Positions 46,575 to 57,444 are shown, counted from the first letter of the stretch. The stretch is 64,000 bases of DNA from Litorihabitans aurantiacus (GCF_030161595.1 NZ_BSUM01000001.1:2356001-2420000); one strand, 5' to 3'. The notes: generated from the sequence alone by a model not told the origin. Program-made: numbers and translations.

Positions 46575-49500
46575 ATGAGCGTGGAGACGGGCCGGGTCGA
46601 GGCCCCGCCGGTGCCGACCGGGACGATCGAGGTCCAGGCGCCGCCGGACCTGGTCAAGCCGGAGGGCGGCAACAACGCCGCGATGACGATCATGCCCGTG
46701 ATGGGCAGCGTCGGTTCCATCGCGGTGATCACGCTCGGCGCGACCGGTGGCGGGGGTGTCTCCACCACGCGCATCATGATGGGCGCCGCCATCCTCGTGG
46801 CCTCGATCGGCTTCGTCGTGGTCAACCTGATCCGTCAGCGCTCGATGCACAAGGCGGCCGTGACGGGGGCGCGCCGGGAGTACCTGTCCTACCTCGCCGG
46901 GCTGCGGGAGGACGTCCGGGCGGCCGCCGGGCGGCAGCGCGTGGGCTCCGAGTGGCACATGCCGCGGCCGGAGGCGCTGGCGCTGCTGGCCGAAGAGGGC
47001 ACCCGGGTGTGGGAGCGGCGGGCGGGCGATCCCGATCTGCTGCACGTGCGGGTCGGCACCGCCCAGGCCCCGCTGTCGGTGAGCATCGAGGAGGCCGAAC
47101 CGGAGCCGAACGCCCAGCCCGACCCCGTCGCCGCGAGCGCCGCCCACCGCTTCGTCACCACCCACTCGGTGCAGACCGACCTGCCCTCGCGCATCGACCT
47201 CACCTCCACCTCGCGCGTCGAGGTCGCGGGTGAGGACGAGGCGGCCCGCGCGCTCGCCCGCGCGATGCTGTGCCACCTCGCGACGTTCGCCTCCCCCGCG
47301 GAGCTGCGGATCGCCGTCGTGGCCTCGCCCGAGAACCTGGTGCACTGGGAGTGGGCGAAGTGGCTGCCGCACGCGTGGTCGCCGAGCCGGACCGACGGCG
47401 CCGGGCACGTGCGCGTGATCGGGAGCGACGCCGAGGAGCTGCTCCGCATGCTGCCGCTGGGCGAGCGCGGCCCGTTCTCCATCGCGGCGGAGCAGGCGCT
47501 GCCGCACGTGATCGTCGTGACCGACGGCGCGCGCCTGCCGCGCACGCACGCCCTCGCCCGCGAGGACGGGCTGCAGGGCGTCACGGTGGTCGACCTGCCG
47601 CAGGAGTGGGGCGACATCGCCGACGTCCACCACACCCGGCTGCTGCTGCGCCCGAGGTCCGGTCGCGAGCAGGACGCCGCGCAGCACCTGAGCGTGGTGC
47701 GCTACGGCGTCGAGGCGCGCGAGGGCGAGGCCGACGCGCTCTCGCTCGTGGGCGCCGAGGCCGTCGCGCGGCGTCTCATCCGCGGCGGGCTGCCGACCGA
47801 GGACGACGGCGGGGCGCGCACCGTGACGTCGGCGGAGCTCGTGGACCTGCTCGGGCTGGGCGACGTGCGCGACTTCACGCCTCGCGAGGGGTGGCGGCCG
47901 CGCTCGCGGCGCGACCGGCTGCGCGTGCCGATCGGGATGACGAGCCACGGCGCCCCGCTGCACCTGGACATCAAGGAGTCGGCCGAGGAGGGCATGGGTC
48001 CGCACGGCCTGATCATCGGCGCCACCGGGTCGGGCAAGTCGGAGGTGCTGCGCACGCTGGTGCTGGCGCTCGCGATGACGCACTCCTCGGAGGACCTGAA
48101 CTTCGTGCTCGTCGACTTCAAGGGTGGCGCGACGTTCGCGGGGATGGCGGACATGCCGCACGTCTCGGCGATCATCACGAACCTCGGCGAGGAGCTCTCG
48201 CTGGTCGACCGCATGCAGGACGCGCTGCAGGGCGAGATGACGCGGCGGCAGGAGCTGCTGCGCTCGGCGGGGAACTTCACGAACGTCGGCGAGTACACCA
48301 AGGCCCGCCTCGGCGGTCGCACGGACCTGCCGCCGCTGCCGGCGCTGCTGATCGTGTGCGACGAGTTCTCCGAGCTCCTCTCCGCCAAGCCCGAGTTCAC
48401 GGACCTGTTCGTGGCGATCGGGCGCCTCGGGCGCTCGCTCCAGATGCACCTCCTGCTCTCCAGCCAGCGACTGGAGGAGGGCCGGCTGCGCGGGCTCGAG
48501 TCGCACCTGTCCTACCGGATCGGTCTGCGCACGTTCTCCTCGGCCGAGTCGCGCACCGTGCTGGGTGTGCCGGACGCGTACACGCTGCCGTCGATCCCCG
48601 GCGTCGGCTACCTCAAGCCCGACACCACCTCGCTCATCCAGTTCCGGGCGGCCTACGTCTCGGGTCCGCCGCCGCGCCGCCGGCGCCGCCGCCGACGCTC
48701 CTCCGGCGACGTGCGGCTGACGCCGTTCACGGCCGCCCCGGTGCAGGCGCCCGCGCAGGTCGTCGAGGCCGAACCGGAGCCGCAGGGCGATCCCGACGAC
48801 GGCCGCGCGACGTTCGACATCGCGGTGCGGCGGATGAAGGACGGCGGTCCGCCGGCCCACCAGGTCTGGCTGCCCCCGCTCGAGGTGCCGCTGACGTTCG
48901 ACGAGCTGGCGCCCGACCTCGTGGTGGAGCCCGGCCGCGGCCTGCACTCCCCGGGTGGCGCGCGGCGGGCGACATGGTGGTGCCGCTCGGTCTCGTGGAC
49001 CGTCCGCTCGAGCAGCGTCGCGAGACGCTGACGATCACGCTCGGCGGTGCCGCCGGCCACGTCGGCGTCATCGGCGCCCCGCGCACGGGCAAGAGCACGA
49101 TGCTGCGCTCGATCGTCACCGGCATCGCGCTGACGCACACCCCGCTCGAGGCGCACTTCTACGTGCTCGACTTCGGCGGCGGGACGTTCACCCCGTTCCG
49201 CGACCTGCCGCACGTGGCGAGCGTGACGGGCCGCAGCGAGCCCGACGTCGTGCGGCGCACGGTGGCCGAGGTGACGGCCCTGGTCAACGCGCGGGAGCAG
49301 TACTTCCGCGACAAGGGGATCGACACGGTCGAGACGTACCGCGCGCGGCGCAAGCCGGGCGACCCCTCCGGCGTCGACGACGGCTACGGCGACATCTTCC
49401 TCGTGGTGGACGGCTGGACGACGCTGCGCAACGAGTTCGACGACGTCGAGCCGCAGATCCAGGCGCTCGCCGGGCGCGGGCTGACCTTCGGTCTGCACGT

Positions 49501-50551
49501 GATGCTCGCGACGGGCCGCTGGATGGACGTGCGCTCGCAGATGAAGGACGCGATCGGCACGCGGCTCGAGCTGCGGCTGGGCGACGCGCTGGACTCCGAG
49601 GTGGACCGCAAGGTCGCGCAGCAGGTGCCGACCGACCGGCCGGGCCGCGGCCTGACCCCCGGCAAGCACCACTTCCTGTCGGCCCTCCCCCGCGTCGACG
49701 GCGACGCGAGCCCCCGCACGCTGGGCGACGGCGTGAGCGACCTGGTGCAGACGGTCGCCTCCGCGTGGGACGGCCCGCCCGGACCGAAGCTGCGCCTGCT
49801 GCCCGAGCTGGTCACGCTGGACGAGGTCCGCGCGCAGGCCGGGCCGGAGGAGACGCGGGTGCTGCTCGGCGTCGACGAGGCGGCGCTGGCCCCGCTGGCG
49901 CTCGACGTCGACGCGAACCCGCACGTCGTGCTGCTCGGTGACAGCGGGTCGGGGAAGTCCTCCTTCCTGCGCGGCGTCGTGTCCGAGGTGATGCGCACCC
50001 GCACACCGAAGCAGGCGCAGTTCGTGGCGCTCGACTACCGCCGCGCGCTCCTGGGCGAGATCCCGCAGGAGTACCTCAACACCTACGTGACGTCGCACGA
50101 CGACGCGGTGGCGCAGCTCAAGGGGCTCGCCGAGTACCTGCGCACCCGGATGCCCGGTCCGGACGTCACGCCGGCCGAGCTGCGGGCGCGCTCGTGGTGG
50201 ACCGGGGCCGAGGTGTTCGTGCTGGTGGACGACTACGACCTGGTGGCGACGTCGGCCGGCAACCCCCTGCAGGCGCTCGCACCGCTGTTCGCGCAGGCGT
50301 CCGACGTCGGGCTGCACGTGATCGTCACGCGGCGCGTGGGTGGCGCGAGCCGGGCGCTGTACGACCCGGTGCTGCAGCCGATGCGCGACCTCGCGGCGCC
50401 GGTGGTGCTGCTCTCGGGCAGCCCGGACGAGGGTGCGCTGATCGGTCGTCTCAAGGCGCGGGTCACGGTCCCGGGCCGCGCGACGATCGTGACGCGGGAG
50501 GCCGGGGCGCAGGTGGCCCAGCTCGCGTGGGTGCCGCCGCAGCACCCCTGA
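46575..50551 (+). CDS. eccC: Type VII secretion ATPase EccC, three FtsK/SpoIIIE domains (frame broken near 48969)
   Basis: After repair 1325 aa, the single-chain EccC (EccCa+EccCb) form. Two N-terminal membrane helices (about 36-75) are followed by a DUF domain and three ATPase domains with Walker A lysines K488 (GATGSGKSE), K840 (GAPRTGKST) and K1128 (GDSGSGKSS). The first domain has a full Walker B with catalytic Glu (LIVCDEFSE); domains 2 and 3 have DGW and DDY instead, as usual. An eight-Arg tract lies near residue 700 between domains 1 and 2. The break at about 48965-48972 needs one added base. It is the motor and substrate receptor of the system. Confidence 0.9.
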
Positions 50552-50617
50552 TCGCCCCCGACGACGCGGAAGCCCCTGCTGCCCCTCCGCCCCCTCCCCC
50601 GCTGACCGACCACCCGG

Positions 50618-50707
50618 ATCGACTGTTGCGCTGAGCACGGATTCCCCGTCGACCGTGACGCCGGGCACGGATAGGCCCGCCTATCCGTGCCCGCCGCAAC
50701 ACTCGAT
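50618..50707 (+). repeat. 90-nt trimeric intergenic element, copy 2
   Basis: Three 30-nt units: direct 50618-50647 (ATCGACTGTTGCG...), direct 50648-50677 (GTCGACCGTGACG...), inverted 50678-50707. The inner hairpin CGGGCACGGATAGG / CCTATCCGTGCCCG (50662-50675 with 50680-50693) is a perfect 14-bp stem with a 4-nt loop. The distal half of the inverted unit matches the first unit better than the second. It lies 66 bp after the eccC stop. Confidence 0.85.
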
Positions 50708-50758
50708 CCGGCCGCCGCCCGGAGCGGCGACTCCGGGGGCGTCCACGCCTGCGCTGTC

Positions 50759-50848
50759 GTCGACTGCTGCGTTCGACGCGGACAGCGCATCGACCGCTGC
50801 GCCGGACGCGGATAGCCGCGCCTATCCGCGTCCTGTGCAGCAGTCGGT
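50759..50848 (+). repeat. 90-nt trimeric intergenic element, copy 3
   Basis: Same architecture as the other copies: direct 50759-50788, direct 50789-50818, inverted 50819-50848. The core here reads GACGCGGATAG / CTATCCGCGTC. It is 51 bp after copy 2 and 8 bp before the stop codon of the convergent lipoprotein gene. Apart from copies 2 and 3, the 305-bp gap between eccC and that gene holds nothing I can identify. Confidence 0.85.
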
Positions 50849-50856
50849 GCGGCCCC

Positions 50857-51286
50857 TCACAGCGTGACCTCGACGTCGGCGTGGTGCGGTCCGCCGCACT
50901 CCTCGCTCCCACCGATGCGCTTCCACCGCGGTTCCACCGCCGCCTCGGCGATCACGGTCCCGGCGACGTCGTAGGCCCGCACGGTCAGGTCCGCCGGGCG
51001 GTCGAACATCGCGAAGATCCACGCGTCGTCATCGTCGGTGCGCGGCGAGAGCTGTGTGGCGGCGAACCCGACGGCGTCAGGATCGTCGCCGTCGGGATAG
51101 CAGTCCTCCCCCGGCACAGCTTCACGTCGTCGACGGCGTCGTCGGCGCCGTCGAACCGGACGCTGAGGGAGTCCGACCACCCGACGGCCGTACACGTGAC
51201 CTCCCCGCTCGACGGCGAGCAGGCGGTGAGCGCGAGCCCCCGAGCACCAGCACCACGATCGAGGCCCGCCGCCGGCTCCGCGTCAT
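50857..51286 (-). CDS. Small secreted lipoprotein, function unknown (two frame breaks)
   Basis: After repair 143 aa. The signal peptide (MTRSRRRASIVVLVLGGLAL) has lipobox LTAC, and the remainder is an extracytoplasmic beta-type domain with four more Cys (VTCTAV, KLCRGEDCYPD, EECGGPHH) likely forming disulphides. The breaks are at the C5 runs 51237-51241 and 51108-51112; one extra base in each gives a single frame to the stop at 50857-50859. No family recognised. It is flanked by the repeat elements and a polyprenyl synthase gene. Confidence 0.65.
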
Positions 51287-51351
51287 CACGACACGAGCGT
51301 CGCGGGCGAGAATCGCCCCCGCCACCCGAACCGGTGCAGAGGCTCAACCCC

Positions 51352-52368
51352 TCAGGCGAGGCGCTCCACCGCGAGGTCGGCGAACTCGCTCAGCGCGTCC
51401 TTCGCGGGCGAGGCGGGCAGCACGTCCAGGGCGGCGACGGCGTCGCGCGCGTAGCCCCGCGCCATCTCGCGCGCCTGCTCCATCACGGGGTGCGAGGCCA
51501 GGGCCTGCACGACGGCGCCCAGCGCCTCGTCCGAGGAGAGGTCGCCCTCGAGGGCGTCGAGCACGCGGCGCCCCTCGGCGTCGACCGACCCGGCCGCCGC
51601 CGCGCGGCGCAGGAGCAGCACCGGCATCGTCGGCACGCCCTCGCGCAGGTCGGTCCCGGGTGTCTTGCCCAGCACCTCGGCCGAGGAGGTCAGGTCCAGC
51701 ACGTCGTCGGCGAGCTGGAACGCCACGCCCACGCGCTCGCCGTAGGTCACCACGGACTCGAGCGCCGCACCCTCCAGCCCGGCGAAGAGGCCGCCGAAGT
51801 GCGCCGCGGCGGCGATGAGCGATCCCGTCTTGCCCGCCAGGACCTCGAGGTGGTGCTCGACCGGGTCCTCGCCGTCGGGCGGCCCGATGGTCTCGTGGAG
51901 CTGGCCGACGCACAGCCGCTCGAACGTCTCGGCCTGGATCTTGACCGCCTCGGCCCCGAGGCCGGCGACCGTCTGCGACGCGCGCGCGAACAGCAGGTCG
52001 CCCGCGAGGATCGCGACCGAGTTGCCCCACACCTGGTGGGCGCTCGGGGCACCGCGCCGCGTGGTCGCGGAGTCCATCACGTCGTCGTGGTACAGCGAGG
52101 CGAGGTGCGTGAGCTCGACGCCGACCGCCGCCTCGAGCACCTCCTCGGACGTCCCCGTGCCCAGCTGCGCCGTCAGGAGCGCGAGCGCGGGCCGCATCCG
52201 CTTGCCGCCGGCCTCCAGGAGATGGCGCGAGGGGGCGTCGGCGAGCACGCTCGTGCGCGAGACCGCGACCTCGAGCCGGCGCTCCACCTCGGCGAGCCCG
52301 TCGACCAGGGCGGACTCCAGGCCGACGTCGCTCAGCGGGAGGGGTCCTTGATTCACACGCGGGCTCAC
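51352..52368 (-). CDS. Trans-polyprenyl diphosphate synthase (menaquinone side chain type)
   Basis: 338 aa all-alpha isoprenyl synthase. It has the first Asp-rich motif in ASLYHDDVMD, KRMRPAL near the N-terminus, GDLLFARA, and the second Asp-rich motif in QLADDVLDL. It condenses isopentenyl diphosphate with allylic diphosphates. Lying directly after nuoN with a GTGA overlap, as in other actinobacteria, it most probably makes the long menaquinone side chain, i.e. the quinone used by the complex I it is co-transcribed with. Product length cannot be read with confidence. Confidence 0.9.
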   Translation of the reverse strand: MSPRVNQGPLPLSDVGLESALVDGLAEVERRLEVAVSRTSVLADAPSRHLLEAGGKRMRPALALLTAQLGTGTSEEVLEAAVGVELTHLASLYHDDVMDSATTRRGAPSAHQVWGNSVAILAGDLLFARASQTVAGLGAEAVKIQAETFERLCVGQLHETIGPPDGEDPVEHHLEVLAGKTGSLIAAAAHFGGLFAGLEGAALESVVTYGERVGVAFQLADDVLDLTSSAEVLGKTPGTDLREGVPTMPVLLLRRAAAAGSVDAEGRRVLDALEGDLSSDEALGAVVQALASHPVMEQAREMARGYARDAVAALDVLPASPAKDALSEFADLAVERLA

Positions 52369-53958
52369 ACCACGAATCTAGCCGCCTGCGCGAGCAGGTC
52401 GAGAACCGGCGTCGGCCAGACGCCGAGGCCCACGGTGCCGACGGCGCACACGACGAGCGCCCCGAGGGTCAGCGCGCCCGGTCGCTCGGCCCGCGCCGGG
52501 GCCGTGCCGCCGCCGCGCGTCTCCTCGACGGCGTCGCCCGGACGTGTGAAGAACATCAGCACGATCAGCCGCACGTAGAAGAACGCGGCCGCCGCCGAGG
52601 CCACCACGGCCACGACGACCAGGGGCCACGCCCCGCCGTCGGCCGCCGCGACGAACGCCGTGAACTTGCCGATGAACCCGCCCGTGAGCGGGATGCCGGC
52701 GAACGAGAGCAGGAACAGCGCCATCGCGCCCGCGAGCACGGGGTGGCGACGCCCCAGCCCCGCCCACTGCGCCAGCTGCGTGGCCTCGCCGCGCACCGAG
52801 CCGTCGGCGTCGTAGGTCCGCACGAGGCCCACGACGGCGAACGCCCCCACCGTCGCGAAGGCGTAGGCGAGCAGGTACAGCAGCAGGGCGGAGGGGCCGC
52901 CCTCGCCCAGCGCCACGACCGCGACGAGCGCGAACCCGCGTGCGCGACCGAGGAGTAGGCGAGCGTCCGCTTGACGTCGGTCTGCACGATCGCGAGCACG
53001 GTGCCCACGAGCATCGACGCGATCGCGACGGCCCACAGCACCGGCTGCAGGTCCCACGAGAACCCGGGGTGGCCACGTACAGCAGGCGGGCCAGCGCTGC
53101 GAAGGCCGCGGTCTTGGTCGCGGCGGCCATGAATCCGGTCACGGGCGTCGGCGCGCCCTGGTAGACGTCGGGCACCCAGGTGTGGAACGGGACGGCACCG
53201 ACCTTGAACAGCAGGCCCGTCAGCACCAGGGCGAAGCCGACGACGGCCATCCCCTCCATGCCCACGCTCGCGGCCGCGGCCGTGCCGATCTCGGCGTAGG
53301 AGATCGAGGCGGAGAACCCGAACAGCAGCGCCACGCCGAACAGGAACAGCGCCGAGGAGAAGGCCCCGAGCAGGAAGTACTTGAGCGCGGCCTCCTGCGA
53401 CAGCACGCGACGGCGGCGGGCGAGCGCCGTGAGCACGTACAGCGGGAGCGAGAGCACCTCGAGCGCCACGAAGAGCACCAGCAGGTCGTTCGCGACCGTG
53501 AAGACCAGCATCCCGGCGAGGCTGAACAGCGCGAGCGGGTAGACCTCGGTCTGCTCGAGACCGGCCTTGCGCGCCGCCTCCTCGTACGGCGATCCGGGAG
53601 CGGCGGCGCCCTGCGGGGCGAACGCGTCCTCCCCGCTGGGCAGACGCGACGCGAGCACGGCGAAGCCCACCAGCGCGATGACCAGCAGGATCATCTGCGC
53701 CGCGAGGCCGAACCCGTCCTCGGCGAGCTGACCGGCCACGCGCGTGGACTCGCCCCCGCCGACCACCTCGCCCCAGCGCCAGGCGACCGCGCCGAGCGCG
53801 GCCAGGGGCGCGAGCAGGGCGATGACGACCTGGATGCGGCGGCGCGAGGGGGCGGGTGCGAACGCGGCGACGAAGACGCCGACGACGCCGGCGGCGACCA
53901 CGACGAGGACGGGCGCGAGCGCGCCCCAGTCGATGACGGGCGGGACGAACGTGGTCAC
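52365..53958 (-). CDS. nuoN: NADH-quinone oxidoreductase subunit N (two frame breaks)
   Basis: After repair 531 aa with 14 or so membrane helices, one of the three antiporter-like proton-pumping subunits. Conserved parts include LLVLFVALEVLSLPLYVLTA with the key Glu, KYFLLGAFSSALFLFG, LLFKVGAVPFHTWVPDVYQGAPTP (cut here into shorter motifs: FKVGAVPFH, WVPDVYQG) and VKRTLAYSSVAHAG. The breaks are at the G4 run 53066-53069 and near the C3 at 52935-52937; one added base in each gives a continuous frame to ARFVV. GTG start overlapping the nuoM stop. Confidence 0.9.
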
Positions 53959-55513
53959 TGGGCTCCTCCCAGGGCGAGCACCTGCGCGAGGGGGTCAGCA
54001 GGTCGATGACCGGTCCGGGCAGCACGCCCAGCACGACCATCGCCACCGCGACGGGGGCGATGCTCCAGCGCTCGCGGGCGTCGAGGTCGCGCAGCGACCC
54101 GTCGGCCGGGGACGCCGCCACACCCTCGGACGGCGCACCCGTGAACACGCGCTGGTAGACGAGCAGGAAGTACAGGGCCGCGAGCACGACGCCGAGGGTG
54201 GCAACCGCGGCGGCCGGGATCGAGGACGCGAAGCTCCCGACGATCACGAGGTACTCACCGACGAACCCGGACAGGCCCGGCAGCGCGACCGAGGCCATCC
54301 CCGAGAGCAGGAACAGGCCGGCGAGCACGGGCGTCACGCGCTGCCAGCCGCCGTAGGCGTCCAGCCGCTGCGACCCGCCGCGCCGCGCCAGGTAGCCGGC
54401 GAGCAGGAACAGCCCAGCGATCGAGAGGCCGTGCGCGAGCATGTAGAACATCGCGCCGGTCATCGCCACCTCGGAGCCGACGAAGATCCCCAGCACGATG
54501 AAGCCGAAGTGCGAGATCGACGTGAAGGCGATGAAGCGCATGACGTCCTGCTGGCCGAGCGCGACGAGCGCGCCGTACAGGAGCGAGACGAGCGCGAGCA
54601 CCACGATCACGGGGGCGGCCCAGCGGGACGCCTCCGGGAACAGCGGGAGGCAGAGCGCGATCATCCCGAACGTGCCGACCTTGTCGAGCACCCCGACGAG
54701 CAGCGTCGAGGTCCCGGGGGTGGCCTGCGCCGTCGCGTCCGGCAGCCAGGTGTGCACCGGCCACATGGGCGCCTTCACCGCGAACGCGAAGAAGAACGCC
54801 ACGAAGAGCCAGCGCTGGGTCGCGGTGTCGTCCACCGCGCCCGCGAGGGTGTCGATCAGGAAGCCCTGCTCCCCGCCGGGACCCTGGAGGTAGAGCACGA
54901 CGACGCCGACCAGCATCACCAGTCCGCCGGCGAGCGAGTAGACGAGGAACTTGACCGCGGCCGAGCGTCGCTGCGCTCCCCCGAACATCCCGATGAGGAA
55001 GTAGACGGGGATGAGCATGACCTCGAAGGCCACGTAGAACAGGAACACGTCGCGCGCGGCGAACACCGCCACCATGAGCGAGGCGAGCACGAGAACGAGG
55101 GCGACGAAGGTGGCCCGACGGCGGTCGGCGGCTCCCGCGGCGGCGTCGTCGTCGGGCGCGTCGGCAGTGTCGGGCGCGTCGTCGGGCACCGCGTGCCAGT
55201 CGGCCGCGAGCACCACGGGCACGAGCGCCAGCGCGAGCAGCACCATCACCAGGCCGAGGCCGTTCAGGCCGACGGCCCAGCTCACGCCGATCTGCGGGAT
55301 CCAGGGCGTCACCTGGGTCATCTGCTGCTCGGCGGCGCGCGAGACGTCGAACCCGAGCGCCATGACGACGGCGCCGGCGAGCGTCACGAGCGAGACGCTC
55401 AACCCGATCGGGCGCGCGCGGCGGTGCAGGCCGGGCACGAGCAGGAGGACGACGGCGGCCACGAGCGGCACGCCGATGAGGATGCTGATCCAGGGCACGT
55501 CGGAGGTCTGCAA
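53955..55513 (-). CDS. nuoM: NADH-quinone oxidoreductase subunit M (frame broken near 53992)
   Basis: After repair 519 aa, an antiporter-like proton-pumping subunit. Conserved features are FYVAFEVMLIPVYFLIG with its Glu, KFLVYSLAGG, AVKAPMWPVHTWLPDA and ISHFGFIVLG. Start is TTG at 55513 with GGAGAGA upstream. The break at the G5 run 53990-53994 lies nine residues before the true end (PLAQVLALGGAQ); adding one base gives a stop overlapping the nuoN GTG. An Asp/Ala-rich insertion near residues 112-130 is a local peculiarity. Confidence 0.92.
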
Positions 55514-55524
55514 CGGTCTCTCCT

Positions 55525-57441
55525 CTACAGGCGCACGAGGTGCAGGACGGCGCCGGCGACGACCACGCCGGCGAGGATCGTGGCCGCGTAGCTGCGGACG
55601 TAGCCGTTCTGCAGCCGTCGCAGCACCCGGCCCGAGGCCACGGTGCCGGCCGCGGCGCCCGTGACCGCGCCGTCCACCACCGCGGTGTCCGCGTAGGTCA
55701 GCGTGCGCGTCAGGTGCTGGCCGGGGCGCATCACGAGCGCCTCGTTGACGTCGTCGGCGAACAGGTCACGGCGCGCGGCGCGCGTCAGGACGCTGCCGGC
55801 GGGGGCGGTGGTCGGGACGGCGTTCATCCCGTACTGGCGCCACGCGAGGGCGACGCCGACCGCGACGAGCACGAGCGTCGTCGCGATGATCACGGGAATC
55901 GGGAGCACGGGCTCCGGATGGTCGACGTGACCGGTGACCGGCTCCAGCCACCCCGTGATCCCGTCACCGAGGCTGAGGAGGAACCCGAGCGCCACGGCCC
56001 CGAGCGCGAGCACGACCACCGGAAGCGTCATCACCAGGGGCGACTCGTGCGGGTGGCGGTGCGGGCGCGGGTCGTCCGCACCGAGGCTCGCGGCGTCGTC
56101 GACCCAGCGGGCCTTCCCGTGGAACGTCATGAAGAACATGCGGGACATGTAGAACGCCGTCACCGCGGCCCCGACGAGGGCGGCGCCGCCGAAGACCCAC
56201 GGCTGCCAGCCCTCCCCCACGAACGCGGTCTCGATGATCTTGTCCTTGCTGTAGAAGCCGGCGAACGGGGGCACGCCGATGATCGCGAGCCAGCACGCGG
56301 CGAACGTCACCCAAGTCACGACCATGACCTTGCGCAGGCCGCCGTAGGTACGCATGTCGGTGGCGTCACCGTTGGCGTGCATGACGGAGCCGGCGCCGAG
56401 GAACAGGCCGGCCTTGAAGAAGCCGTGCGTCACGAGGTGGAAGATCGCGTAGGCGTAGCCGATCGGACCGAGCCCGGCGGCCAGCACCATGTACCCGATC
56501 TGCGACATCGTCGAACCCGCGAGGGACTTCTTGATGTCGTCCTTCGCGCACGCGATCGCCGCACCCAGGAGGAGCGTGAAGGCGCCGATGCAGGCGGCGA
56601 CGAGCTGCGCCGTCGGGGCGGCCGAGAAGACCGCGTCGGCGCGGACGATGAGGTAGACGCCCGCCGTGACCATGGTGGCGGCGTGGATGAGGGCCGAGAC
56701 CGGCGTCGGACCGGCCATCGCGTCGCCCAGCCACGCCTGCAGCGGGAACTGCGCGGACTTGCCGCACGCCCCGAGGAGGAGGGCGAGACCGATCGCCGTC
56801 GCCATCGGGGTCGACAGGCTCCCGGCCGCGGCGTCCACGCCGGAGAAGGAGACCGTGCCGAGGTTCGCGAACAGCAGACCCATCGCCACGAGGAGACCCA
56901 TGTCCCCGACGCGGTTCATCACGAACGCCTTCTTGGCCGCCACGGCGTACTCGGTCCGCTGGTTCCAGAACCCGATCAGGAGGTAGGACGCGAGGCCCAC
57001 CCCCTCCCAGCCGACGAACAGCAGCGCGTAGGAGTCCGCGAGCACGAGCACGAGCATCGCGGCCACGAACAGGTTGAGGTAGGCGAAGAACCGCCGGCGC
57101 GCGACGTCGTGGCTCATGTACCCGATGGAGTACACGTGGATCAGCGTGCCCACGAACGTGATGAGCATGACGAACGTCAGCGACAGCGGGTCGACCCGCA
57201 GCCCGGCGTCGATGCTGAGCTCGCCCGCGGGGATCCAGGAGAACAGGTGCACGTCGTTGACGCGCGCCTCCGGACTCTGCCCGACCACCTCGAGCACCAC
57301 GAGGAGCCCGACGACGAAGGCCGCCGCCGAGGCGAGCGTCGCCAGCAGGTGGCCCCACGCGTCGCTGCGGCGCCCGAGCATGAGCAGGAGGGTCGAGGAG
57401 GCCAGGGGGATGGCGACGACGAGCCATGCGAGATCGATCAA
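55525..57441 (-). CDS. nuoL: NADH-quinone oxidoreductase subunit L
   Basis: 638 aa, intact frame, full family length. It has 16 or so helices including the long C-terminal lateral helix region. Conserved motifs are LFVGWEGVGLASYLLIGFW, KSAQFPLQAWLGDAM, SALIHAATMVTAGVYL and TMSQIGYMVLA. It is the distal proton pump of the membrane arm. The start appears to be TTG at 57441, directly after the nuoK stop (3-bp gap); no ATG or GTG fits better. Confidence 0.95.
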   Translation of the reverse strand: MIDLAWLVVAIPLASSTLLLMLGRRSDAWGHLLATLASAAAFVVGLLVVLEVVGQSPEARVNDVHLFSWIPAGELSIDAGLRVDPLSLTFVMLITFVGTLIHVYSIGYMSHDVARRRFFAYLNLFVAAMLVLVLADSYALLFVGWEGVGLASYLLIGFWNQRTEYAVAAKKAFVMNRVGDMGLLVAMGLLFANLGTVSFSGVDAAAGSLSTPMATAIGLALLLGACGKSAQFPLQAWLGDAMAGPTPVSALIHAATMVTAGVYLIVRADAVFSAAPTAQLVAACIGAFTLLLGAAIACAKDDIKKSLAGSTMSQIGYMVLAAGLGPIGYAYAIFHLVTHGFFKAGLFLGAGSVMHANGDATDMRTYGGLRKVMVVTWVTFAACWLAIIGVPPFAGFYSKDKIIETAFVGEGWQPWVFGGAALVGAAVTAFYMSRMFFMTFHGKARWVDDAASLGADDPRPHRHPHESPLVMTLPVVVLALGAVALGFLLSLGDGITGWLEPVTGHVDHPEPVLPIPVIIATTLVLVAVGVALAWRQYGMNAVPTTAPAGSVLTRAARRDLFADDVNEALVMRPGQHLTRTLTYADTAVVDGAVTGAAAGTVASGRVLRRLQNGYVRSYAATILAGVVVAGAVLHLVRL

Positions 57442-57444
57442 CGC

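Noticed and set aside
7371-54000. Programmed frameshifting or widespread pseudogenes as the cause of the frame breaks
   Set aside because: Breaks are all in the same direction, sit at G/C runs without slippery heptamers or downstream pseudoknots in common, and hit essential genes. Homopolymer error explains all of them more simply.
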